41,859 nt of DNA from Gammaproteobacteria bacterium. Its GTDB lineage: Bacteria; Pseudomonadota; Gammaproteobacteria; UBA6429; Thiohalophilaceae. The DNA lies in NCBI GenBank assembly GCA_016194635.1, contig JACQBC010000008.1, positions 1-41,859 on the forward strand, read 5' to 3'. Every line of letters starts with the position of its first letter. Position 1 is the stretch's first letter. Below are positions 8,902-16,065 of the stretch, piece after piece. Under the pieces are notes generated by a model, which did no database searches, was not told where the DNA came from, and saw nothing but the letters and a program-made list of their open reading frames with translations. The position numbers and the translations under genes were made by a program.

Positions 8902-11340
8902 TTATCCCACTGCCTTTAACGGTGCAAACTCGTGGGCATCCAGACCGTCGGCGCGTTGTTTCCAGGGATCTACTTGTGCAAATTGTTGCGAGTCTAAAAA
9001 CCGCTGGGCCAACACTCTGCGCCCTGCATTATCAACCACCACTTTTTCCTTGATGTAGGTCAACCCAACGCGCTCAACCCAAGGGGCGGTGCGTTCCAGG
9101 TAGTGGGCATTCTCACGGTATAATTGCAGGAAGGCGGCACAATATTCTTTGACTTCTGCGGGGGTTTTTACGCTGCAGAGAAAATCGGTGGCACGCACTT
9201 TAACCCCGCCGTTACCCCCCACGTGTAATTCGTAGCCCGAATCGATACAGACCACGCCGAAATCCTTAATCGTGGCCTCGGCGCAGTTGCGGGGACAGCC
9301 GGACACCGCCAGTTTTACCTTATGTGGCATCCACGACCCCCAGGTCATTTTTTCCAATTCTATGCCCATGCTAGTGGAATCCTGCGTGCCAAATCGGCAC
9401 CAGGTTTTACCGACACAGGTTTTTACGGTACGGATGGCTTTACCATAGGCATGCCCCGACACAAATCCGGCCTTGGATAAATCGCCCCACATCGCTGGCA
9501 GATCTTCTTTTTTCACGCCCAACATATCGATACGCTGGCCACCGGTGATATGTACCGTTGGCACCTGGTATTTTTCGGCGATCTCGGCGATGGCTTTTAA
9601 CTCTTTAGGTGTGGTCTCGCCACCCCACATCCGCGGTATCACCGAATAGGTTCCATCTTTTTGGATATTGGCGTGGGCGCGTTCGTTAATAAAACGCGAT
9701 TGATAATCGTCTTGATATTCTCCCGGCCAGGCACACACCAAATAGAAATTAATCGCTGGCCGACACTTGCTGCAACCATCGGCGGTTTTCCATTCCATGG
9801 TTTTTTGCACCGCCGCCACCGATTTTAATTTTAAATCGTAGATAAGCTTACGTACTTCATCGTGGGTATGATCGGTACAGCCACACATCGGTTTAACATG
9901 GGGGGCCTGGGAATAATTACCGCCGACCGTCATCGCGAGCAAACTTTCCACCAAGCCGGTACACGATCCACAGGAACTCGACGCCTTGGTGTGGGCCCGC
10001 ACTTCTTCCAAGGTATAGAGTTTCTTTTCGACAATCGCTTTAACGATTTTACCCTTGCAGACCCCGTTACAACCGCAAATTTCCGCCGTATCCGCCAGGG
10101 TGGCGACGCGATTTTCGGCGCCATGGCCAGAATCACCCAGATGCGCCTGACCAAATAAGATCTGTTCACGGATATCACCGATGTCGGTGTTATCCCGCAT
10201 CAAATCGAAATACCAGGCACCGTCGATCGTATCACCGTACATCACCGTGCCCTTGATGCGATTGTCCTGTACGATTAGTTTACGATACACACCGCGCGAG
10301 GCATCCTGGAAGATCAATTCCTCGGTTTTATCATTGCCGGTAAAATCTCCGGCCGAGAATAAATCGATCCCGGTGACTTTAAGTTTTGTAGAGGTCACCG
10401 TGCCGCCGTAGCGGCCGATACCATACCGCGCCAGGTGGTTGGCGCAGACCTTGGCCATCTCGAATAACGGTGCCACCAAACCATAATTGGTGCCACGGTG
10501 TTGGACACACTCGCCGATGGCATAAATACGCGGGTCATAGGTTTGCAAGGTGTCGCTCACCACAATACCGCGCTCGCAATAAATCCCGGCTTTTTTCGCT
10601 AATTCAAAATTCGGCCGGATGCCCACGGCCATCACCACCAGATCCGCGTATATTTCCGTGCCGTCTTTAAACCGTACCCGCTCGACGTGCCCCTTGCCGA
10701 TAATGGCTTCGGTCTGGGTGGCCAAAAGAAAATGCAGGCCGCGTTCTTCCAAGGATTTTTTGAGCATTTTGGCCGCGGATTTATCCAATTGTTTTTCCAT
10801 GAGCGTATCGTTTATATGTACCACGGTGACACTCATGCCTTGTTGTTTTAAACCATTCGCCGCTTCCAACCCCAGCAGCCCCCCACCTATGACCACCGCA
10901 TGTTGATGTTGCTTGGCCGCGACCAACATTTGGTCAACATCGGCGATATCACGAAAACTGATCACCCCTTTTAAATCATTGCCGGGGATGGGAATAACAA
11001 ACGGATGGGAGCCGGTGGCGATTAATAAACGGTCGTAGTTCGCTTCAACGCCATCGGCCGTCTTGACGTAGCGGCGGGCGCGATTGATCTCAGTAACTTG
11101 TTTGCCTTTGTATAAGGTGATGCCATTATCCAGGTACCACTGATCATCGTTGATCATGATCTGGTTTATGTTTTTTTCACCCGCCAACACCGGCGAGAGC
11201 ATAATACGATTGTAATTGCCGTGCGGCTCGGCGCCGAATACGGTGATTTCATAGTGGTCCGGGGCAATTTTCAACAGTTCTTCGACGGTACGCATACCGG
11301 CCATGCCGTTGCCAATCACAACGAGTTTTTCGCGGCTCAT
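8902..11340 (-). CDS. nirB: nitrite reductase (NADH) large subunit
   Basis: Siroheme- and FAD-containing subunit that reduces nitrite to ammonium with NAD(P)H. Seen: FAD/NADH oxidoreductase domain opening with VIGNGMAG; second nucleotide-binding site VVIGGGLLGLEAA; two BFD-like Cys motifs (CGCNGVC ... CGSC, then CGC ... CSKC); siroheme/[4Fe-4S] half-domains with TWCRFGTQDS and SGCPRNCAEA near residue 680. The start is set at ATG 11340 (MSREKLVV). An upstream in-frame ATG at 11370 has a fine AGGAGGG site, but the sigma-54 promoter here would begin transcription at about 11373, after that AGGAGGG, so it could not serve as a ribosome site in this transcript. GGGAG lies 8 bases before 11340. First gene of the assimilatory operon, divergent from narK. 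Confidence 0.95.
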   Translation of the reverse strand: MSREKLVVIGNGMAGMRTVEELLKIAPDHYEITVFGAEPHGNYNRIMLSPVLAGEKNINQIMINDDQWYLDNGITLYKGKQVTEINRARRYVKTADGVEANYDRLLIATGSHPFVIPIPGNDLKGVISFRDIADVDQMLVAAKQHQHAVVIGGGLLGLEAANGLKQQGMSVTVVHINDTLMEKQLDKSAAKMLKKSLEERGLHFLLATQTEAIIGKGHVERVRFKDGTEIYADLVVMAVGIRPNFELAKKAGIYCERGIVVSDTLQTYDPRIYAIGECVQHRGTNYGLVAPLFEMAKVCANHLARYGIGRYGGTVTSTKLKVTGIDLFSAGDFTGNDKTEELIFQDASRGVYRKLIVQDNRIKGTVMYGDTIDGAWYFDLMRDNTDIGDIREQILFGQAHLGDSGHGAENRVATLADTAEICGCNGVCKGKIVKAIVEKKLYTLEEVRAHTKASSSCGSCTGLVESLLAMTVGGNYSQAPHVKPMCGCTDHTHDEVRKLIYDLKLKSVAAVQKTMEWKTADGCSKCRPAINFYLVCAWPGEYQDDYQSRFINERAHANIQKDGTYSVIPRMWGGETTPKELKAIAEIAEKYQVPTVHITGGQRIDMLGVKKEDLPAMWGDLSKAGFVSGHAYGKAIRTVKTCVGKTWCRFGTQDSTSMGIELEKMTWGSWMPHKVKLAVSGCPRNCAEATIKDFGVVCIDSGYELHVGGNGGVKVRATDFLCSVKTPAEVKEYCAAFLQLYRENAHYLERTAPWVERVGLTYIKEKVVVDNAGRRVLAQRFLDSQQFAQVDPWKQRADGLDAHEFAPLKAVG

Positions 11341-11383
11341 AGTCCTTACTCCCACAATCGTGCTAACCATGTTATCCCTCCTG

Positions 11384-11399
11384 AGCAAGCGTTATGCCA
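11384..11399 (-). promoter_or_regulatory. sigma-54 promoter of nirB-nirD-nasA
   Basis: Minus strand reads TGGCATAACGCTTGCT, with GG at 11398-11397 and GC at 11386-11385. This is the exact 12-base register of the -24/-12 consensus TGGCACGNNNNTTGCW. The expected transcription start is about 11373, leaving a leader of only about 33 bases before ATG 11340. That is too short for a NasR/NasT-type attenuator. Confidence 0.85.
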
Positions 11400-11497
11400 T
11401 CCATTAGTTATTGCTGGAATAGATCGTAACACACTGATTTATTCGATGAATTTCCTCAAGAGGGATAGACGGCGGAATACCGCAACCCAATATAAAC

Positions 11498-11514
11498 TGC
11501 ACATATTTGGTGCG
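11498..11514. promoter_or_regulatory. NtrC-like enhancer site for nirB
   Basis: Reads TGCACATATTTGGTGCG, matching 11 of 14 defined bases of the NtrC consensus TGCACCANNNTGGTGCA. It is centred about 133 bp upstream of the predicted nirB start, within the range of the E. coli glnA enhancers. A weaker relative at 11553-11569 matches about 9 of 14. Confidence 0.65.
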
Positions 11515-11792
11515 CCTGTGACCTCCAGTGCGTCGATATAAGGCAAGTACAACGCACTATTCGGTGGCAGGCTCGATAAATTGACCCGACATGCCTATGA
11601 AAACAACGTCGTGCACACTAACGCATCACGCTTGATCGTCTAAAGCGGATCAGACAACGCCTCTACCCGGGGGTTGAGACAGGTCTGGAGGTTATTTATA
11701 GAAGCTGATTGTTCCTATCCAGTGCATGCGCATCGTAGCGGCCCAGAATCATCCGCCTTGCTCGGTTCAAATCCTTGTGTTCATCCCTCTTC

Positions 11793-11851
11793 TGCACTGC
11801 TTTGGAAATAGTACGCAAATCTACCCTGGGCAAATGCACTGTAAATGTGCG
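11793..11851. promoter_or_regulatory. two NtrC-like enhancer sites for narK
   Basis: Site 1 at 11793-11809 matches 8 of 14 consensus bases. Site 2 at 11835-11851 (TGCACTGTAAATGTGCG) matches 9 of 14. They are centred about 140 and 98 bp upstream of the predicted start and lie 42 bp (about four helical turns) apart. Each is weak alone; the spacing and context raise their credibility. Confidence 0.5.
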
Positions 11852-11914
11852 GACTCCGCATTTTGCTGGCAAGACCACGCTTCTGTTACTAACCAGAACA
11901 ATCACTTAGCTGTT

Positions 11915-11930
11915 TGGCACATCGCTTGCG
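11915..11930 (+). promoter_or_regulatory. sigma-54 promoter of narK
   Basis: Reads TGGCACATCGCTTGCG, with GG at 11916-11917 and GC at 11928-11929. It matches the -24/-12 consensus in every defined base except the seventh and the last. The expected transcription start is about 11941, giving a leader of roughly 55 bases to ATG 11997. Confidence 0.85.
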
Positions 11931-11996
11931 TGAGGCTGGCTTTTCATGGCGTTTAAAATCGCACTCGTACTACAACCCCGGTGGTTAGGAGAAATG

Positions 11997-13475
11997 ATGA
12001 ATAACAGCGACGTTGGGCAATTTAATTTATTTTCAGTGCGCGGCAAAATGCGCATCTTACATATGAGCTGGCTGGCTTTTTTAATCAGTTTTATCATTTG
12101 GTTCAACCACGCGCCCTTATTGGCCTCGATCCGCGACAGCTTGCATTTAACAGAGCAACAGATTAAAGCCCTGTTGATTATTAATGTAGCCTTGACCATA
12201 CCCGCGCGTATTATTGTTGGGATGCTGGTGGATACCTTTGGTCCACGGCGGATGTATACCGTATTGTTATTGATCTCCAGTGGTCTATGTTTCGGGTTTG
12301 CCCTCGCTAACACCTATGAACGTTTGGCGCTGATGCGTTTTTTACTGGGCTTCTCCGGTGCCGGCTTCGTTATAGGTATACGCCTTGTGAGCGAATGGTT
12401 CCCGGTAAAACAATTGGGGCTGGCCGAAGGTATCTACGGCGGTTGGGGTAATTTTGGCTCGGCGGCGGCGGCGATTTCGTTACCGGTCCTAGCCGTGTGG
12501 ATCGGCGGTGAAAATGGTTGGCGTTATGCCACCGCGCTTACCGGTGGTATCGCCTTGGTTTACGCCGTAGTGTTCTACTTCAGCGTGTCCGATACTCCCA
12601 AGGGTTCAACCTACTTTAAACCCAAACGCGGCGGCGCCATGGAAGTCAGTAGTATTGGCGATTTTATTTTATACCTGATTAGCAACATACCCATGTACGC
12701 GGCGCTAGGTTTACTCACGTGGAAACTCGGACCCGCTAATCTCCAGATGTTAAGTCGAGAAATCAGCAATCTGTTATACCTCGCCCTGGCGGGACTGTAT
12801 ATTTTTCAAGTTATTCGTATTTACCAAATCAATGCACAGGTATTCAACAGTGTTGTACCGGAAATAGATCGTTATAAATTCAAGCAAGTGGCGATCCTCA
12901 ACCTGGCGTACTTAGTCACCTTCGGTTCTGAACTGGCCGTGGTATCGATGTTACCGCTGTATTTTAAAGACACGTTTTCGTTATCGTTGGTAGAGGCGGG
13001 TTTAATCGCTTCGATCTTCGCCGGTCTCAATTTGGTGATGCGTCCCGCCGGCGGCCTACTCAGCGATAAATACGGCCGTAAATTATCCCTGGTAGTGATT
13101 ATTGCGGGATTGGCGCTGGGATATTTCTTGATGGGTAAAAGTGCGGCTGGCTGGTCCTTATATTCAGCAATGGCGGTGACCATTTTCACGTCGCTGTTTG
13201 TTAACGCGGGGAACGGTGCGGTATTCGGCATGATCCCCCTGGTGAAACGCCGCCTCACCGGTCAGATCGCGGGAATGGCCGGTGCTTATGGCAATATCGG
13301 CGGCGTTGTATTCTTGACCGTCTTGTCGTTTGTATCCACCCAAATGTTTTTCTATGTCATCAGCGGCGTGGCCGTGGTTACCTTGGTATTGGTAATGATC
13401 TACCTCGAAGAACCCAAGGGACATATGGCGGAAGTCCTTCCCGACGGCACCGTGCAGATGATCGAAATCGCCTAG
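11997..13475 (+). CDS. narK: NarK-type MFS nitrate/nitrite transporter
   Basis: Polytopic inner-membrane carrier that brings nitrate (and possibly exchanges nitrite) into the cell for the NasA/NirBD enzymes. Seen: twelve hydrophobic segments in MFS layout, and both nitrate-porter signatures, GGWGNFGSAAA in the first half and NAGNGAVFGMIPLV in the second. The conserved Arg-bearing helices are evident (for example MRFLLG, MRPAGGLLSDKYGR). The start is placed at ATG 11997 because AGGAG at 11987-11991 has best spacing to it; tandem ATG 11994 is possible. An upstream in-frame ATG at 11946 would fall almost at the sigma-54 transcription start and is unlikely. It lies 23 bp ahead of the phosphatase/kinase gene, probably one operon. 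Confidence 0.93.
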   Translation: MNNSDVGQFNLFSVRGKMRILHMSWLAFLISFIIWFNHAPLLASIRDSLHLTEQQIKALLIINVALTIPARIIVGMLVDTFGPRRMYTVLLLISSGLCFGFALANTYERLALMRFLLGFSGAGFVIGIRLVSEWFPVKQLGLAEGIYGGWGNFGSAAAAISLPVLAVWIGGENGWRYATALTGGIALVYAVVFYFSVSDTPKGSTYFKPKRGGAMEVSSIGDFILYLISNIPMYAALGLLTWKLGPANLQMLSREISNLLYLALAGLYIFQVIRIYQINAQVFNSVVPEIDRYKFKQVAILNLAYLVTFGSELAVVSMLPLYFKDTFSLSLVEAGLIASIFAGLNLVMRPAGGLLSDKYGRKLSLVVIIAGLALGYFLMGKSAAGWSLYSAMAVTIFTSLFVNAGNGAVFGMIPLVKRRLTGQIAGMAGAYGNIGGVVFLTVLSFVSTQMFFYVISGVAVVTLVLVMIYLEEPKGHMAEVLPDGTVQMIEIA

Positions 13476-13498
13476 GCATTACTGGGTATAATGCTCGC

Positions 13499-15211
13499 AT
13501 GAGCAGTAAACCAGAGGTAACGGTAGGCATGTACAGCCTCGCGGGTCTTAAACCGCGTAATGACGATACCTGCGCCGTCAAAATTCCCAAGGATCAACTC
13601 CTGCAAAGCAAGGGCTTGGTAGCCATTATCGCCGATGGAATGAGCGGTAGCGAGGCCGGTCAGCAGGCCAGTCAGGCCTGTGTAAAAAGTTTTATCACGG
13701 ATTATTTCAGCACTCCCGACTCGTGGAGTACTAAAACCTCGTGCCACAAAGTGTTGGCGGCGCTGAATCGTTGGTTACACGCACAAGGCCAGCGCGAATA
13801 CGGCAGCGATCGGGCGATGGTAAGTACCTTGAGTCTGTTAGTGCTTAAATCCACCAGCGCGTACCTGTTTCACGTTGGAGATACACGTATTTACCGTTTA
13901 CACGGCAAAGAACTGGAATTACTCACGCGCGATCACCGTATACAAGCCGGTTCTGATAAGACTTACCTTAGCCGCGCCATGGGGATTGATATCAATATCG
14001 ATATTGATTACCGCATGCTGCCGGTGGAGGTCGGTGATCGTTTTATTCTGCTTAGTGATGGTGTATATGAATTCCTAAGCGACAAGGACTTGTGTGCTTT
14101 AATGATCGATACCAACGACGATCCCTCGATCGCCAAGGTGATCGTCGAACAAGCACTCGCCAATGGAAGTGATGATAACCTGTCTTGCGTCATTGTCAGT
14201 ATAGTGTCGCTACCCAATCAAGCCGAAGCCGAATTTTATCAACGCCTTATCGAGTTACCCTTCCCTCCACCCTTAATCCAAGGCATGGTACTCGACGGCT
14301 ATAAGATTCTGCGGCAGCTACATTCCGCCAAGCGTACTGAAGTTTATCTGGCCTTGGATATTGAACTTAACCGTGAAGTCGTCATGAAAGCGCCTTCTAT
14401 AAATTATCAAGACGATCCGCAATTCATTAATCAATTTCTACAAGAAGAATGGATTGGACGTCGCATCAACAGCCCCCATGTATTAAAGGTCTGTGCACAA
14501 CAGCGGCCCCGGCAGTGTTTGTATTATGTAACCGAGCACATCGCGGGTGATAGCCTGCGCCAATGGATGACCGATCACCCTCAAGCCAGCCTGACACAGG
14601 TGCGTTCCATTATCGAACAAATTGCCCAGGGATTACGCGCTTTTCACCGCTTAGAGATGATCCACCAAGATATCAAACCCGAAAACATTATCATTGACCC
14701 GCACGGTACGGTAAAAATCATTGATTTTGGCTCGGTTAAGATCGCCGGGGTGGCTGAAATCAGTACCCCGCTGGCCGATGACAATTTATTGGGCACCGTC
14801 AACTACACCGCCCCGGAGTACCACCAAGGCTTGCCCGCCACCCATCGTTCGGATCTATTTTCACTGGGTGTTATTGCCTATGAGATGTTAACCGGACAGT
14901 TACCCTATGACCGCCACTTGACCGCACGCAACCTAAACTTAGCGCGCTATCGACCGGCACGACAAATCGTCGTTTCGATTCCCAGTTGGGTAGACCGCGC
15001 TTTGGCCAAGGCCGTGGCGATCAACCCGGCGGTGCGTTTTGAAGATTCGTCGGAATTCACTTTTGCGCTGAGCCAGCCCAATCCCGGGCTTGAGGACAAT
15101 GAGTTTATCCCGCTGCTACAACGCGACCCGCTCAAAAGCTATAAGGTTATTAGTTTTATCCTGGTGTTGGCCAATCTTATGCTGCTGCTATTACTTCTGC
15201 GACGGACCTAG
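13499..15211 (+). CDS. bifunctional PP2C phosphatase / Ser-Thr protein kinase, tail-anchored
   Basis: Predicted signalling protein with two opposed activities. Residues 1-240 form a PP2C-type phosphatase with metal ligands in KPRNDD (D23), IADGMSG (D46), SDGVY (D187) and SDDNLS (D226). Residues 265-520 form a Hanks-type kinase with K297 (VVMK), catalytic HQDIKPEN (D391), IDFG (D409) and an APE at 438-440; HQD replaces the usual HRD. A single membrane segment (about 549-567) ends three residues from the C-terminus, so both domains face the cytoplasm. Such fusions are known beside nas/nar genes in other proteobacteria, so a role in controlling nitrate uptake or reduction is reasonable, but the substrate is unknown. 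Its stop codon abuts the stop of the convergent cheX-like gene with no gap. Confidence 0.9.
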   Translation: MSSKPEVTVGMYSLAGLKPRNDDTCAVKIPKDQLLQSKGLVAIIADGMSGSEAGQQASQACVKSFITDYFSTPDSWSTKTSCHKVLAALNRWLHAQGQREYGSDRAMVSTLSLLVLKSTSAYLFHVGDTRIYRLHGKELELLTRDHRIQAGSDKTYLSRAMGIDINIDIDYRMLPVEVGDRFILLSDGVYEFLSDKDLCALMIDTNDDPSIAKVIVEQALANGSDDNLSCVIVSIVSLPNQAEAEFYQRLIELPFPPPLIQGMVLDGYKILRQLHSAKRTEVYLALDIELNREVVMKAPSINYQDDPQFINQFLQEEWIGRRINSPHVLKVCAQQRPRQCLYYVTEHIAGDSLRQWMTDHPQASLTQVRSIIEQIAQGLRAFHRLEMIHQDIKPENIIIDPHGTVKIIDFGSVKIAGVAEISTPLADDNLLGTVNYTAPEYHQGLPATHRSDLFSLGVIAYEMLTGQLPYDRHLTARNLNLARYRPARQIVVSIPSWVDRALAKAVAINPAVRFEDSSEFTFALSQPNPGLEDNEFIPLLQRDPLKSYKVISFILVLANLMLLLLLLRRT

Positions 15212-15673
15212 TCAACTATCTAATTCGATATCAACGATCACCACCGCATCGTGCCCGGCCCACGATAACATAATCGAATAAGGGCGCGCCCGAACCACGA
15301 CACCTATCTTATCCACCGCGCCCCGCATGGTCTGGGGAACCGAAATTAATAACGTATTGCCAAAGTGACGGCGCGCATTACCGGCGATGGTATTGGCGAT
15401 CTCACCCACCGCATCAAGCAGATTTTCCTCGCGCAGGTCGGATTCGCGCATGGAACGAAGCAATTTACGTAGACAACGTTCAGTGGTAGTAAAATAAACG
15501 CAGCCCCGGTACTGTCCTGTAATACTGATCAGCCCGGTATAATCCAACTGTGGAATACTGGCGTTGTTCAAATACGCCGAGCGGACCTCCGCTGACTCTT
15601 GGGTCAAGTGCGAAAAATAGTGCGTTACTGAATCGATAAATACCTTCAGCTCGGTTTCATTTATACCTGCCAT
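15212..15673 (-). CDS. CheX-like chemotaxis-type phosphatase
   Basis: CheX-family protein (PF13690-like), expected to remove phosphate from a CheY-type receiver. The ExxN catalytic signature is present in LLDAVGEIANTIAGNARRHFG, along with the second-half LISVPQTMRG and the beta-rich GCVYFTT segment. 154 residues is usual for the family. Start ATG 15673 has GGAGG five bases upstream; a longer frame to 15751 overlaps the receiver gene and is unlikely. It is last in a kinase-receiver-phosphatase operon, 10 bp after the receiver, so its most likely substrate is that receiver. Confidence 0.82.
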   Translation of the reverse strand: MAGINETELKVFIDSVTHYFSHLTQESAEVRSAYLNNASIPQLDYTGLISITGQYRGCVYFTTTERCLRKLLRSMRESDLREENLLDAVGEIANTIAGNARRHFGNTLLISVPQTMRGAVDKIGVVVRARPYSIMLSWAGHDAVVIVDIELDS

Positions 15674-15683
15674 CGTGCCTCCA

Positions 15684-16049
15684 TTAACGCATAATCTCCA
15701 AAAGGGCTTCAACCAGCTGCTCATCGGTGAACGGCTTGTGTAAAAAACCACGCGCGCCGCGTTTCAGTGCTTCGATCGCCGTGGCCTTGTCATTCAAGGC
15801 CGATATAACCAGTATATTCAAGGTTGCATCAAGGTCAATTAATCGCTCGATACAATCAATACCATCCATATGCGGCATGGTTAAGTCCATGGTAACCAGA
15901 TCAGGAGAATGTCGCCAGCATATGTCGATCGCCTCCCGGCCGTTGCGGGCCAGTCCCACGATTTTCAAATGCGACAATTCCGAGTACAGGGCAATTCGGG
16001 CAATCCTGGAACGGATAATATTAGAATCATCAACGACCAGCAACCTCAT
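15684..16049 (-). CDS. CheY-like single-domain response regulator
   Basis: Stand-alone receiver domain of 122 residues: acidic pocket D7/D8 (VVDDS), phosphoacceptor D55 (TMDLTMPHMDG), switch Ser in VISALN, and the conserved Lys in LHKPF. There is no output domain, so it must act by binding a partner. Start ATG 16049 gives the standard receiver N-terminus MRLLVVDDS; the longer frame to 16109 overlaps the kinase gene. It lies 16 bp after the sensor kinase and just before the CheX-like phosphatase, forming a compact phosphorelay. Confidence 0.9.
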   Translation of the reverse strand: MRLLVVDDSNIIRSRIARIALYSELSHLKIVGLARNGREAIDICWRHSPDLVTMDLTMPHMDGIDCIERLIDLDATLNILVISALNDKATAIEALKRGARGFLHKPFTDEQLVEALLEIMR

Positions 16050-16065
16050 AGGATCTACCGAGGTT

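Noticed and set aside
11341-11373. NasR/NasT-type attenuator leader before nirB
   Set aside because: The predicted transcript leader is only about 33 bases and has no room for the two-hairpin structure.
11340-11388. Longer nirB starting at ATG 11370, or TTG 11388, with the strong AGGAGGG site
   Set aside because: The sigma-54 promoter would start transcription near 11373, so AGGAGGG would not be transcribed. ATG 11340 also matches the NirB family N-terminus. It remains possible if a second promoter exists upstream.
11221-11945. Open frames within the nirB-narK intergenic region
   Set aside because: No ribosome sites, no recognisable protein features, and the region is explained by divergent promoters and enhancer sites.
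13464-13492. Separate promoter for the phosphatase/kinase gene (TATAAT at 13487)
   Set aside because: No -35 at suitable distance, and the start would fall at the ATG; cotranscription with narK is simpler.
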